Shown here piece by piece: positions 24,558 to 33,457 of a stretch of 64,000 bases of DNA. Source of the stretch: Loktanella sp. GTDB lineage: Bacteria; Pseudomonadota; Alphaproteobacteria; Rhodobacterales; Rhodobacteraceae. The stretch is from the NCBI GenBank assembly GCA_017390475.1, contig JAFPBO010000014.1, positions 1 to 64,000 on the forward strand, in the 5' to 3' direction. The notes under the pieces are model-generated. The model was not told where the DNA came from. It did no database searches and saw only the letters and a program-made list of their open reading frames with translations. Position numbers and translations under genes: made by a program. Positions within the stretch are counted from its first letter, which is position 1. Every line of letters starts with the position of its first letter.

Positions 24558-25526
24558 ATGGATTTCGCCACCCTTTTGCAGATGTTGGACGCGACCCTGC
24601 GTCTGGCGACACCGCTGTTGCTCGCCTGTCTGGCAGGACTGTTTTCAGAACGCGCCGGTATTTTCGACATCGGGCTTGAAGGCAAGATGCTGGCCGCCGC
24701 CTTTATGTCGGCGGCGATTGCGGCGGTCACCGGCGACGTCTGGCTCGGCCTTCTTGCCGGGATCGGCGCATCGCTGGTTTTGTCCGCGGTGCATGGCCTG
24801 GCCTCGATCACCTTTCGCGGCAATCAGTTGATATCGGGGGTCGCGATCAATTTTCTGGCTGCGGGTCTGACGGTCGTCGTCGCGCAAAGCTGGTTCCGGC
24901 AAGGCGGGCGCACTCCGCAATTGTCTGGCGATGCGCGATTCAATCCGATCACCCTGCCCTTTGCGGAAACGCTGCGCGAGGTGCCTGTCCTTGGGCCGAT
25001 TTATTATGAATTGATTTCCGGCCATACGATCCTTGTCTATGTCGCGCTTGCGATGGTGCCGCTGACATGGTGGGTCCTGTACCGTACCCGGTTCGGTCTG
25101 CGCCTGCGGGCTGTTGGCGAAAATCCGGCGGCAGTGGATACGGCTGGCGTGTCAGTGGTGGCGCTGCGCTTTGCCGCTGTGGGCATCTGTGGCGTGCTCT
25201 GCGGTATTGCAGGCGCTTATCTCGCCACTGCGCTGCAAGCCAGTTTCGTCAAGGACATGAGCGCGGGGCGCGGCTATATCGCCCTTGCCGCGCTGATTTT
25301 CGCCAAATGGCGGCCATGGTATGCGCTTTATGCCTGCCTGCTGTTCGGTTTCCTGCAAGCCCTGTCGCTGCGCCCCGATATCATCACCAATGTGATCGGG
25401 TTCCGCGTGAACGGGCAATTGCTGGATGTGCTTCCCTTTATTCTGACCGTGATCATCCTTGCTGGCTTTGTTGGCAAGGCGATCCCCCCACGCGCAGGCG
25501 GCCAACCCTATGTCAAAGAACGCTGA
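24558..25526 (+). CDS. ABC transporter permease, second subunit
   Basis: 322 residues, about 8 membrane segments. Conserved motifs are LLACLAGLFSERAGIFDIGLEGKML, ENPAAVDTAGVSV for the coupling helix and SAGRGYIALAALIFAKWRP. It pairs with the preceding permease; the gene order ATPase-permease-permease is standard for this family. Its end overlaps the PNP start by 17 nt. Confidence 0.94.
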   Translation: MDFATLLQMLDATLRLATPLLLACLAGLFSERAGIFDIGLEGKMLAAAFMSAAIAAVTGDVWLGLLAGIGASLVLSAVHGLASITFRGNQLISGVAINFLAAGLTVVVAQSWFRQGGRTPQLSGDARFNPITLPFAETLREVPVLGPIYYELISGHTILVYVALAMVPLTWWVLYRTRFGLRLRAVGENPAAVDTAGVSVVALRFAAVGICGVLCGIAGAYLATALQASFVKDMSAGRGYIALAALIFAKWRPWYALYACLLFGFLQALSLRPDIITNVIGFRVNGQLLDVLPFILTVIILAGFVGKAIPPRAGGQPYVKER

Positions 25527-26316
25527 AACCCTTTCCACGCAGATCAAGGCCATCGCGGGCGATGCCCCGGTACGGCTGGGCCTGATCCTTGGTTCCGGTC
25601 TGGGCCATATCGCCGATGCAGTGGATGGGGTGAAGATCCCCTATTCCGATCTGCCCGGTTTCCCGCATGCCGGTGTGTCGGGGCATAACCCGAACCTTGT
25701 GATCGGTGATCTGGAAGGCGTGCGTGTCGCCGTGTTCGGTGGCCGCGCGCATTATTACGAACAGGGTCGCCCCGACGTGATGCGCTTGCCGCTGGAGGTG
25801 CTTTGCGCGCTTGGCGGTCAAGCGGTGATCGCGACCAATGCCGCAGGGTCAATGCGGGCGGATATGCCGACTGGGTCGATCATGTGCCTGTCGGATCACA
25901 TCAACTTTTCCGGGCTGAACCCGTTGATCGGCGAAGCCACGGACAAGCGATTTGTCCCGATGAAAGACGCCTATGACCCCGCGATCCGCGTCGGCCTGCG
26001 TGCCGCCGCCGACAGCACCGGGACCGAGATGGCCGATGGCATCTATGCATGGTATTCCGGCCCGTCCTTTGAAACGCCCGCTGAAATCCGCGCCATCGCG
26101 ATGCTGGGCGCCGATGCCGTCGGCATGTCGACCGTGCCAGAGGTGATCCTCGCCCGGTTCCTCGGCCTGAAAGCCGCCGCGATTTCGACCATCACCAATA
26201 TGGCAGCAGGGTTAAGTGACGAGGCGATCAGCCACGAACATACCAAAGCAATGGCCCCCATCGGTGCGGCGAAACTGGAAAAAGTGCTGCGCGCCTATCT
26301 GCGCGGTCTGGCTTAG
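25510..26316 (+). CDS. Purine-nucleoside phosphorylase, trimeric (PNP I) type
   Basis: 268 residues; start MSKNAETLSTQIKA, inside the permease 3' end, chosen by family length. Phosphate and purine site motifs are GSGLGHIADAV, GFPHAGVSGHNP, GGRAHYYEQGRPDVMRLPL, NAAGSMRADMPTGS, YAWYSGPSFETPAEIRA, GADAVGMSTVPEVILAR and ITNMAAG. It cleaves imported inosine/guanosine-type nucleosides to base and ribose-1-phosphate. Its place at the end of the nucleoside ABC operon fits uptake followed by phosphorolysis. A second, unrelated-fold PNP (DeoD) lies at 35983. Confidence 0.93.
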   Translation: MSKNAETLSTQIKAIAGDAPVRLGLILGSGLGHIADAVDGVKIPYSDLPGFPHAGVSGHNPNLVIGDLEGVRVAVFGGRAHYYEQGRPDVMRLPLEVLCALGGQAVIATNAAGSMRADMPTGSIMCLSDHINFSGLNPLIGEATDKRFVPMKDAYDPAIRVGLRAAADSTGTEMADGIYAWYSGPSFETPAEIRAIAMLGADAVGMSTVPEVILARFLGLKAAAISTITNMAAGLSDEAISHEHTKAMAPIGAAKLEKVLRAYLRGLA

Positions 26317-26335
26317 GGCCAGTTTCAACGCAGCA

Positions 26336-26386
26336 TTGACGCCCCGTGGCGGAAATGCTGCGATAGCAGCCTGGCGGGGCCGTCAA
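26336..26386 (+). other. Stable two-tier stem-loop between the PNP and TauE genes
   Basis: An outer stem TTGACGCCCCG/CGGGGCCGTCAA (one bulge) encloses an inner hairpin GCTGC-GATA-GCAGC. It lies 20 bp after the PNP stop and 65 bp before the transporter gene, with no T-run. It may be a processing or termination signal, or a structured leader. Confidence 0.5.
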
Positions 26387-26450
26387 GGTTTGACACTGAC
26401 GCGGATAAGGTGCTTTGTGCCTGCACTGGCCCCAAGTCCCGGACCGTTCA

Positions 26451-27365
26451 ATGATCATTTACCTGCCCATCGCCGAGGTGTCGGTCAATGCCTTCCTTTT
26501 GCTGGGCTTGGGCGGCATGGTCGGCGTGTTGTCAGGCATGTTCGGCGTCGGCGGCGGGTTTCTGATCACGCCTTTGCTGTTCTTTATCGGCATCCCGCCT
26601 GCAGTGGCCGTGGCGACCAGCACCAATCAGATCGTGGCCTCTTCCATTTCCGGCGTGCTCGCGCATTTCAAACGCAAGACTGTCGATCTGGTGATGGGCG
26701 GCGTGCTGATGGCGGGCGGCTTGATCGGATCGGCGATTGGTGTCGTGATCTTCAACTACCTGCGCGCCCAAGGTCAGGTCGATCTGCTGGTTCAGCTTTG
26801 CTATGTGATCTTTCTGGGTGCCATCGGCGCGCTGATGTTCGTCGAAAGCCTGCGCGCGATCAGACGCGCCAGCAAACCGGGTGCGGTGCCCGTCCGGCGC
26901 AAGCATAATTGGGTCCATGCGCTGCCCTTCAAGATCAAATTCCGGGTGTCGGGGCTTTATATCTCGGTCATTCCGCCAATCATGGTGGGGATGGTCGTGG
27001 GGATATTGGCCGCGATCATGGGGGTTGGCGGCGGGTTCATCATGGTGCCCGCGATGATCTATATCCTTGGGATGCCGACCAAAGTGGTGATCGGCACATC
27101 CTTGTTGCAGGTGATCTTTGTCGCGGGTTTTACCACGATGCTGCATGCCACGACCAACCAGACGGTTGACGTGCTCTTGGCGGTTCTGTTGCTGATCGGC
27201 GGCGTGATCGGCGCACAGGTCGGCACAAGGATCGGGCTGAAGATGAAGGCAGAACAATTGCGCATCCTGCTGGCCATGCTGGTGCTGCTGGTCTGCGGCA
27301 AGCTGGCCTTTGATCTGCTGGTGATGCCATCCGAACTCTATTCGCTTGGCGTGAGGGGCGCATGA
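26451..27365 (+). CDS. TauE/SafE family (TSUP) anion exporter
   Basis: 304 residues, about 8 membrane segments in two repeats: MFGVGGGFLITPLLFFIGIPPAVAVATS, then IMGVGGGFIMVPAMIYILGMPTKVVIGTS. These duplicated G-V-GGGF motifs define the TSUP family, which transports sulfite, sulfoacetate or related anions. The following gene, overlapping by 4 nt, is TIGR02186, a known companion. Substrate not determined. Confidence 0.92.
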   Translation: MIIYLPIAEVSVNAFLLLGLGGMVGVLSGMFGVGGGFLITPLLFFIGIPPAVAVATSTNQIVASSISGVLAHFKRKTVDLVMGGVLMAGGLIGSAIGVVIFNYLRAQGQVDLLVQLCYVIFLGAIGALMFVESLRAIRRASKPGAVPVRRKHNWVHALPFKIKFRVSGLYISVIPPIMVGMVVGILAAIMGVGGGFIMVPAMIYILGMPTKVVIGTSLLQVIFVAGFTTMLHATTNQTVDVLLAVLLLIGGVIGAQVGTRIGLKMKAEQLRILLAMLVLLVCGKLAFDLLVMPSELYSLGVRGA

Positions 27366-28114
27366 TGCTGCGTCTGATCGCCTTGCTGATGTTGCTCGCC
27401 CTGCCCGCCAAGGCCGAAGAAATCGTGCTGGGCCTCAGCCGCGATGCCGTGGCGATCACGGTAACCTTTCAAGGCTCTGACATCATTGTCTTTGGCGCGG
27501 TCAGCCGCAACGCCCCTGCCCCACAGGACAGTGAACTGGGTGTCATCGTCACGATTGCCGGACCGGACGAGCCTGTCACCGTCCGGCGCAAGGCCCGCCG
27601 CATGGGCATCTGGGTCAATACCGATGCCGTCGATGTCAGCGCCGCGCCGTCCTTTTATGCCGTCGCCACCACCGCGCCGATCACCGAAATCCTGCGCGAT
27701 GTCGAAGACCTGCGCAACCGCATCACAATCCCCCGGGCGATCCGGGCAGTCGGTGCCACTGTCCCCGACAGCGCCGCCTTTACCGAGGCGCTGATCAGGA
27801 TCAAAACCGATCAGAACCTCTATCAAATGCTCGAAGGGGCGGTGCAGCTGGATCAGGACACTTTGTTCCGCAGCGCGATTTCCCTGCCCGCGACCCTGAC
27901 CGAGGGCGATTACACCGCCCATATCTACCTGACCCGCGACGGGGTGGTCATTGACGATTACCTGACCACGATCCCGGTCAGCAAGGTCGGGCTGGAACGC
28001 TGGCTTTACAACCTCGCGCATACCCAGGCCTTTCTCTATGGCCTGATGTCACTGGCGATTGCTGCGGGCGCAGGCTGGCTGGCCTCTGCCGTCTTTGGCA
28101 TGCTGCGCCGTTAA
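27362..28114 (+). CDS. TIGR02186 family (Alph_Pro_TM) membrane-anchored protein
   Basis: 250 residues: signal peptide (LIALLMLLALPAKAEE), a periplasmic beta-rich body (EEIVLGLSRDAVAITVTFQGSDIIVFGAV) and one C-terminal membrane helix (LMSLAIAAGAGWLASAVFGML). The family is restricted mainly to alphaproteobacteria and travels with TauE/SafE exporters. Coupled to the exporter by an ATGA overlap; a periplasmic accessory role is inferred. Its 3' end overlaps the convergent SDR gene by 4 nt. Confidence 0.9.
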   Translation: MMLRLIALLMLLALPAKAEEIVLGLSRDAVAITVTFQGSDIIVFGAVSRNAPAPQDSELGVIVTIAGPDEPVTVRRKARRMGIWVNTDAVDVSAAPSFYAVATTAPITEILRDVEDLRNRITIPRAIRAVGATVPDSAAFTEALIRIKTDQNLYQMLEGAVQLDQDTLFRSAISLPATLTEGDYTAHIYLTRDGVVIDDYLTTIPVSKVGLERWLYNLAHTQAFLYGLMSLAIAAGAGWLASAVFGMLRR

Positions 28115-28821
28115 CCGCGCCCGATATGCGGCATCTTGGATGCCATCACCATCATGCTTTGCACATTCGCCTCTGGCGGCAGCGACGCCATGTGGAACAC
28201 GGCACGGGCCACATCATCGACCGCCATAGTGGGCAAAGGCGGCAGGCCTTCAGCGGCGCGTTTCAGTTCCAAGCCCTGCACCAATTCGGTGCGTGCATTG
28301 CCGATGTCGATCTGCCCGCAGGCGATGTCAAAGGCGCGCCCGTCGAGTGTCAGGGTCTTGGTCAGGCCGGTCACGCCATGTTTGGTGGTGGTATAACAAA
28401 TCGACCCTTCACGCGGCGTATGCGCGGAAATCGACCCGTTATTGATGATCCGCCCACCCATCGGCGTCTGATGCCGCATCTGGCGGAACGCCGCGCGGGC
28501 GCAAAGGAACATGCCGGTCAGGTTCACATCCAGCACCGCGCGCCAGTCATCCAGCGCGATCTCGTCAATGGTGGTCTGGGGGCCGAACATGCCGGCATTG
28601 TTGAACAGCACATCCAGATGGCCGAAACTGGTAAAGGCTGCATCGACAGCGCGTTCATCGGTCACATCGCAGGGCAAAGGCACAGCATTGGGATGCGCCA
28701 TTTCGGCCAGAACCTCTGGCCGCCGCGCGATCAACCCGACGCGCCAGCCATTATCCAGAAAATGCAGCGCTGTCGCCCGCCCGATCCCGGCGCTGGCACC
28801 TGTGATGATGATGGTTTTCAT
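28111..28821 (-). CDS. Short-chain dehydrogenase/reductase
   Basis: 236 residues, Rossmann fold with TGASAGIG at the N-terminus, NNAG at the expected place, catalytic Ser in NNGSISAHTP and YxxxK as YTTTK. NADP/NAD-dependent oxidoreductase of unknown substrate. Coupled to the helicase gene upstream by a 4-nt overlap, which is functionally unexplained. Confidence 0.92.
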   Translation of the reverse strand: MKTIIITGASAGIGRATALHFLDNGWRVGLIARRPEVLAEMAHPNAVPLPCDVTDERAVDAAFTSFGHLDVLFNNAGMFGPQTTIDEIALDDWRAVLDVNLTGMFLCARAAFRQMRHQTPMGGRIINNGSISAHTPREGSICYTTTKHGVTGLTKTLTLDGRAFDIACGQIDIGNARTELVQGLELKRAAEGLPPLPTMAVDDVARAVFHMASLPPEANVQSMMVMASKMPHIGRG

Positions 28822-30344
28822 AATTCCTCCGCTTTCAGTTCCAATGTGGATACCGGCACCTCCAGATCATCCACACCCAGCGCCAATTCCGGCCGCGCCA
28901 GCCGGTTGCGCACGACCCAGCGCAATTGCGTCTCCGCCCGCGTGATCGCCACATAGGCCAGGCGTTTCCACAAAGGCTGGCCCGCCTCCATCCGCCCCAT
29001 GCGGCTGGCGATTTCGATATCGGGGGCAAAGACCTGCACTGTATCCCATTGCGACCCCTGCGCCTTGTGGATGGTGACAGCCGCGCCATGCAGGAACGTC
29101 GCCCCCATCCGCGCGGCGAAGGGGATAAAGGGTTCGGCGTCACCTTCGAGTTCGATCTTGACGATACTGGCCGCAGAAATGCGCGGGTCTTCCGCCCCGA
29201 TCACATGCAACCGCGAAAAGCCGGGTTTCTTGCCGGGGCCGAGATAGATGACCTGCGCGCCTTTGATTAGCCCCCGCGCCTCCAGATCCAGCCGTTTCTT
29301 GCGATGTTTCAATGGCAATTCGATGCCGTCACAGATCAGCGGCTCGCCCGGCAACAGCGCATCGACGGGCGCATTGAAGGCAGAGCGAAACGCATGGATC
29401 AGCTTGATCCGGGTCGCATTACGCCAGACCAGACAGGGGGAGCGGGCCATCAGATCCGCCTCCACCCGTTGCGCCATGACGACACGCTCGTCGCGCGCGG
29501 CGGCTTCGGCCACCAGCCGTTCAAAGGCATAAAAGTCGATCATCGGATCGGCCAAAGCATGGGCCAGATCAAGGATCGGGTTATCCGCATCCTGCCGGTG
29601 AATCCGGCTCAGCGTCAGGACACGGGATTTGGGCAGGGTTTCAAACACCATCCCGCCGCTCGATTGCACGGGGGGCAATTGCGCGGGATCGCCAAACAAC
29701 AGCAAGGTCGGAAAAATCTCTTTCAGATCATCGAATTGCTTGGCATCCAGCATCGAGCTCTCATCGACAAAGCCGATATCCAGCGGCTCTTCGCGGCGTT
29801 TCCAGCCAGTGATGAAATCGCTGCCGCGCAGCCCCGCCGCCGCCAGCGCCGCAGGCACAGAGGTGTTAATCTGATATGAAGCCCAGGCGCGGTCCAATGC
29901 GATTTCGGTCAGACCTTCAATCTCTGGCCGCTCACCCTGCCCGGCCAGCCATTCGGCGATCCTTTCATATTCAGGATCATAGACAGGGGTATAGAGAATC
30001 CGGTGGATAGTGGTCGCAGGCACACCACGATTGCGCAACACGCTGGCGGCCTTGTTCGTCGGTGCCAGAATCGCCAAAGTGCGCCGGTCCTTGCGCTTGC
30101 GCCCCTCCCAATCGCCGGAGATGATATCGACACCCGCCTCGGCCAGCGCCTTGTAAAGCGCGGCCAGCAACATGGTCTTGCCCGACCCGGCCTTGCCGAT
30201 CACCGCCAGCACGGAGGACGCATCGCTTTGCGGTGGTTGCAGCAGGCTGTCGTCCAGATCGACACCGGCCTGCCGCAGGGCGGTTGCGACATTATCCCAG
30301 GCCTCGGCCTGATCTTCGGAAAAGGTGATCACGGGTGCATTCAT
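28818..30344 (-). CDS. RecD-like ATP-dependent DNA helicase
   Basis: 508 residues, SF1 helicase. Motif I GKAGSGKTMLL, motif Ia APTNKAASVLR, motif II VDESSMLD, motif III FGDPAQLPPV, a UvrD_C_2 region with GAAVTIHKAQGSQWDTV (motif V) and LAYVAITRAETQL (motif VI). It lacks the N-terminal RecBCD-specific part, so it is a stand-alone RecD2/Dda-type enzyme. Coupled with the SDR gene downstream. Confidence 0.93.
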   Translation of the reverse strand: MNAPVITFSEDQAEAWDNVATALRQAGVDLDDSLLQPPQSDASSVLAVIGKAGSGKTMLLAALYKALAEAGVDIISGDWEGRKRKDRRTLAILAPTNKAASVLRNRGVPATTIHRILYTPVYDPEYERIAEWLAGQGERPEIEGLTEIALDRAWASYQINTSVPAALAAAGLRGSDFITGWKRREEPLDIGFVDESSMLDAKQFDDLKEIFPTLLLFGDPAQLPPVQSSGGMVFETLPKSRVLTLSRIHRQDADNPILDLAHALADPMIDFYAFERLVAEAAARDERVVMAQRVEADLMARSPCLVWRNATRIKLIHAFRSAFNAPVDALLPGEPLICDGIELPLKHRKKRLDLEARGLIKGAQVIYLGPGKKPGFSRLHVIGAEDPRISAASIVKIELEGDAEPFIPFAARMGATFLHGAAVTIHKAQGSQWDTVQVFAPDIEIASRMGRMEAGQPLWKRLAYVAITRAETQLRWVVRNRLARPELALGVDDLEVPVSTLELKAEEL

Positions 30345-30408
30345 GACGGCGACATTATCCGCGCCCGCCCCGCGTCACCACCGCCTTATCATCCATCGCA
30401 GCGAAAAT

Positions 30409-30461
30409 CTTCCCCGCGGGGAAGGTTCACTCGCTTTGTACAAAATACTCCCGCCGGAGGC
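30409..30461. repeat. CTTCCCCGCGGGGAAG palindrome plus a partial copy of the 33-bp repeat
   Basis: The 16-bp palindrome at 30409-30424 is the same unit as three copies near 45,000. At 30438-30461, minus strand, GCCTCCGGCGGGAGTATTTTG matches the first half of the 33-bp repeat; it lacks the CTCGGAAGATG half. Both lie between the helicase start and the ccr stop, downstream of ccr on its strand. Confidence 0.75.
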
Positions 30462-30512
30462 TCGGCCCTCTCACGCGCCACCGCCCGGTGGCGATGGCGC
30501 GCTTGGCTGATC

Positions 30513-31808
30513 TCAGCGCCCCTCCCGTGACGCTTCGATTGTGTCGGCAAAGGTGCGCAGACCTGTCACCGGGGCCTGCACCAACACGGCCATATTGCCG
30601 GGTTTGTGTTCGTTGCGGCGCATCTTGGTATGGGCCAGCGGAATTTCCGACCAGGCGAAACATTCCGACATGCAAGGGTCCAAGCGGCGTTCGACCATCA
30701 GGTTATTGGCCGCGCTTGCCTGTTTGAGATGGGCAAAGTGGCTGCCCTGCAACCGTTTCTGATGCATCCACATATAACGCACGTCAAAGGTGCAGTTGAA
30801 CCCGGTGGTGCCCGCGCAGATCACGACCATGCCGCCCTTTTTGCAGACCAAGGATGACACCGGGAACGTCGCCTCGCCCGGATGTTCGAACACCATATCG
30901 ACGTTCTTGCCTTTGCCGGTGATGTCCCAGATCGCCTTGCCGAAACGGCGGGCCTCTTTCAGCCAGGTGTTGTATTCGGCGGTGTTCACCTTGGGCAGTT
31001 GCCCCCAGCAGGAAAAATCATTGCGGTTGATGACGCCCTTGGCCCCCAGCGACATCACAAACTCACGCTTGCTTTCGTCGCTGATCACCCCAATCGCATT
31101 GGCACCCGCCGTGTTGATCAACTGGATCGCATAGGACCCCAGACCGCCCGAAGCACCCCAGACCAGCACGTTCTGGCCGGGTTTCAGATCATGCGGTTCA
31201 TGACCGAACAGCATCCGATACGCCGTAGCCAGCGTCAGCGTATAGCAGGCACTTTCCTCCCATGTCAGATGCTGCGGGCGCGGCATCAATTGCTGCGCCT
31301 GCACGCGGGTGAATTGCGCGAAAGACCCATCCGGCGTCTCATAGCCCCAAATCCGCTGGCTGGGGGAATACATCGGGTCGCCGCCGTTGCACTCCTCATC
31401 ATCGCCATCGTCTTGGTTGCAATGGATCACGACCTCATCGCCGACTTTCCAGCGTTTGACCTTATCACCCGCAGCCCAGACGATGCCCGCCGCGTCGGAC
31501 CCGGCGATGTGATAAGGCGCGCCATGGCCATCAAAGGGGCTGATCGGTTCGCCCAGACCGGCCCAGACGCCGTTGTAATTCACACCGGCTGCCATAACGA
31601 GGACCAGCACCTCGCCTGAATCAATCGCGGGGGTTTCCACGACCTCTAGCTGGAACGCCTTTTCAGGTTCGCCATGCCGTTCCCGCCGGATCGTCCAGGC
31701 ATGCATCTGTCCGGGCACATGGCCCAAGGGCGGCATTTCACCCATCGCATAAAGGTCTTTACGCTCGGCCGCATAGGCGGCTTCACCAGTCGTCAGATCA
31801 AGGGCCAT
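30513..31808 (-). CDS. ccrA: Crotonyl-CoA carboxylase/reductase
   Basis: 431 residues. Medium-chain dehydrogenase fold that reductively carboxylates crotonyl-CoA to ethylmalonyl-CoA, the key step of the ethylmalonyl-CoA pathway. Landmarks are VNYNGVWAGLGEPISPFDGHG, AGSDAAGIVWAAGDKV, HCNQDDGDDEECNGGDPMYSPSQRIWGYETPDGSFAQF, GASGGLGSYAIQLI and FEHPGEATFPVS. The start MALDLTTGEAA is chosen from GGAG six bases upstream and the known length of about 430. ecm lies 1.6 kb away on the other strand, as expected for this pathway. Confidence 0.96.
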   Translation of the reverse strand: MALDLTTGEAAYAAERKDLYAMGEMPPLGHVPGQMHAWTIRRERHGEPEKAFQLEVVETPAIDSGEVLVLVMAAGVNYNGVWAGLGEPISPFDGHGAPYHIAGSDAAGIVWAAGDKVKRWKVGDEVVIHCNQDDGDDEECNGGDPMYSPSQRIWGYETPDGSFAQFTRVQAQQLMPRPQHLTWEESACYTLTLATAYRMLFGHEPHDLKPGQNVLVWGASGGLGSYAIQLINTAGANAIGVISDESKREFVMSLGAKGVINRNDFSCWGQLPKVNTAEYNTWLKEARRFGKAIWDITGKGKNVDMVFEHPGEATFPVSSLVCKKGGMVVICAGTTGFNCTFDVRYMWMHQKRLQGSHFAHLKQASAANNLMVERRLDPCMSECFAWSEIPLAHTKMRRNEHKPGNMAVLVQAPVTGLRTFADTIEASREGR

Positions 31809-31884
31809 ATCCATCTCCATCGCGATCAATACGTTGTGCCGCAGTGCAGAATCACTGCGTTCTTCGGATTGATACGAAGCACCT

Positions 31885-31900
31885 CGCAACATTGCAACAC
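31885..31900 (-). promoter_or_regulatory. Tandem TGTTGCRA repeat upstream of ccr
   Basis: On the minus strand TGTTGCAA is followed directly by TGTTGCGA, ending about 77 bp before the ccr start. Between it and the gene is a small hairpin (GCAGTG...CACTGC, 31842-31859). It may be an operator for the ccr promoter; the binding factor is unknown. Confidence 0.3.
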
Positions 31901-31922
31901 CAGAAGATAGTTTTTTGTAATT

Positions 31923-33320
31923 TTATGTCTGCTGCGTCGCAGAAACGGGCGATGGCAGCGCGATTGTGTCGAAATGATGGGCAATCGAATTGGCGTAATA
32001 CGTCAGAATTGGGGTACCGAGGTCAGTCACAGTGACTGTATCACCCTGACAGGTGATCAGGCGGCGCGCCTCCAGCCGGGCCAGCACATCAGGGACCAGC
32101 GTGCCAGCCGGGCGGCGCGGGCGTGGCACCTGTCTGGCCTGCAAAAGCTGCATCGACTGCGCGACGGCGGCGATCAGCGCCTCTTTTGACATCGGACCAG
32201 ATGCCAGCAAATGCCGGGCGACCAGCGGCACGCCGGTTACGGGCGTCACATCGGCGATGCGCTGCATCAGGGTCTGGGCAACCGTCTCGGTCAGATCATC
32301 CGTCTCGGTGACGGCGAATTTCGACAATTCCAGCGGTTCACCGAAACTGACCGACGCCGTGCCATAGCCCTTGAACCGCCCCGTCAGCCGTAGCCAGAGA
32401 TGATGGCCCAACCGGCGCAGCAACCGCCCCAGCGGCGGACGGAACCGGCGGGTGCCGGCATTGGCGGCGGCGATCAGGATCGTGTCTTCCAGCACGCGGT
32501 CATAATTCAGCGCGACGGGAACAAAGATCACCTCGCGCGCTTTGGGGTCAAAATCCTCGATGATGTAATTCAGCAAACCCGTGCGCGGCGCAGCCAGCTT
32601 TCCATCCAGCGTCAGCCCGCCTTCGGGGAACACGGCCTGTGTCACGCCCCCGCGCGTCGCCATCTGCACATAGCGCGACAGAACCCGACGATAAAGCGCG
32701 CCACGCGATTGCCGCCTTATGAAATAGGCCCCCATCGCGCGAATGATCGGCGACAAAGGCCAGATCCGTGCCCATTCGCCCACCGCATAGGACAAAGCCC
32801 CGGCATTAGCGGCCAGATAGGTCACCAGCACATAATCCATGTTGCTGCGATGATTGATCACAAAGACAACGGCGGCATCGGGATCAATCTCTGCCATGCG
32901 TCTACGGTCCAGCGTGCCAAGCTGAATACGGTAAAGCGATTTCGACAGCCAGCGCGCCAGCCGGATGCCGATGCTGAAATAGGCGGTCGCGGAAAATGAC
33001 GGCACGATTTCGCGGGCATAATGGCGGGCTTTTTCAAAGGCCACGTTTTCCGGTACGTTGTTGCGGCGCGCGTGATCCACAATCGCCTGTGTCACCTGCG
33101 GGTCGTAGATCAGCCGCTGGATCATGTCATAGCGCCGGGCCAGCTTGAACGGCTCGATCGGGCGTTGCAGGTTCTTGTTGACCTGTGCGATCACCCGCTC
33201 TGCCCGTTTGCGGAAAAACCAGCGCACCGATGGAAACAGGAAATGCGACGCGAAGGTCACCCCGGCAAACAGGACAATCAGAACAAAAGCCCAGACCGGC
33301 ATGGATATGGTTTGCGTCAT
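31923..33320 (-). CDS. PlsB-like glycerol-3-phosphate/lysophospholipid acyltransferase
   Basis: 465 residues. One N-terminal membrane segment (MPVWAFVLIVLFAGVTFASHFLF), then an acyltransferase domain with VINHRSNMDYVL (HX4D), GAYFIRRQSRGALYRRVL, VFPEGGLTLDGKL and VIFVPVALNYDRVLED. The order matches PlsB rather than PlsC. The start MTQTISMPVWAF lacks a strong ribosome site; an ATG eight codons upstream is possible. It is sandwiched between ccr and ecm; why lipid synthesis sits in this pathway cluster is not obvious. Confidence 0.85.
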   Translation of the reverse strand: MTQTISMPVWAFVLIVLFAGVTFASHFLFPSVRWFFRKRAERVIAQVNKNLQRPIEPFKLARRYDMIQRLIYDPQVTQAIVDHARRNNVPENVAFEKARHYAREIVPSFSATAYFSIGIRLARWLSKSLYRIQLGTLDRRRMAEIDPDAAVVFVINHRSNMDYVLVTYLAANAGALSYAVGEWARIWPLSPIIRAMGAYFIRRQSRGALYRRVLSRYVQMATRGGVTQAVFPEGGLTLDGKLAAPRTGLLNYIIEDFDPKAREVIFVPVALNYDRVLEDTILIAAANAGTRRFRPPLGRLLRRLGHHLWLRLTGRFKGYGTASVSFGEPLELSKFAVTETDDLTETVAQTLMQRIADVTPVTGVPLVARHLLASGPMSKEALIAAVAQSMQLLQARQVPRPRRPAGTLVPDVLARLEARRLITCQGDTVTVTDLGTPILTYYANSIAHHFDTIALPSPVSATQQT

Positions 33321-33380
33321 GGCGCGAAAGTGACAGGGTTCCATGCCAAGGTAAATCCCGTCATGCCGCGATGCAGCGAA

Positions 33381-33408
33381 TTGACAGCGCCACAAAATGT
33401 CCGATAAA
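33381..33408 (+). promoter_or_regulatory. Sigma-70 promoter of ecm
   Basis: TTGACA at 33381-33386, 16-bp spacer, GATAAA at 33403-33408, in the divergent region between the acyltransferase and ecm genes. The ecm ribosome site CAGGAG is at 33444. Confidence 0.6.
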
Positions 33409-33457
33409 TACATTTTAGCGTAATTAAATTGCGCGGACTGATTCAGGAGCCTTGTTC

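Noticed and set aside
28126-28956. Long plus-strand frame over the SDR and helicase genes
   Set aside because: Antisense shadow; the opposite strand has clear SDR and helicase motifs.
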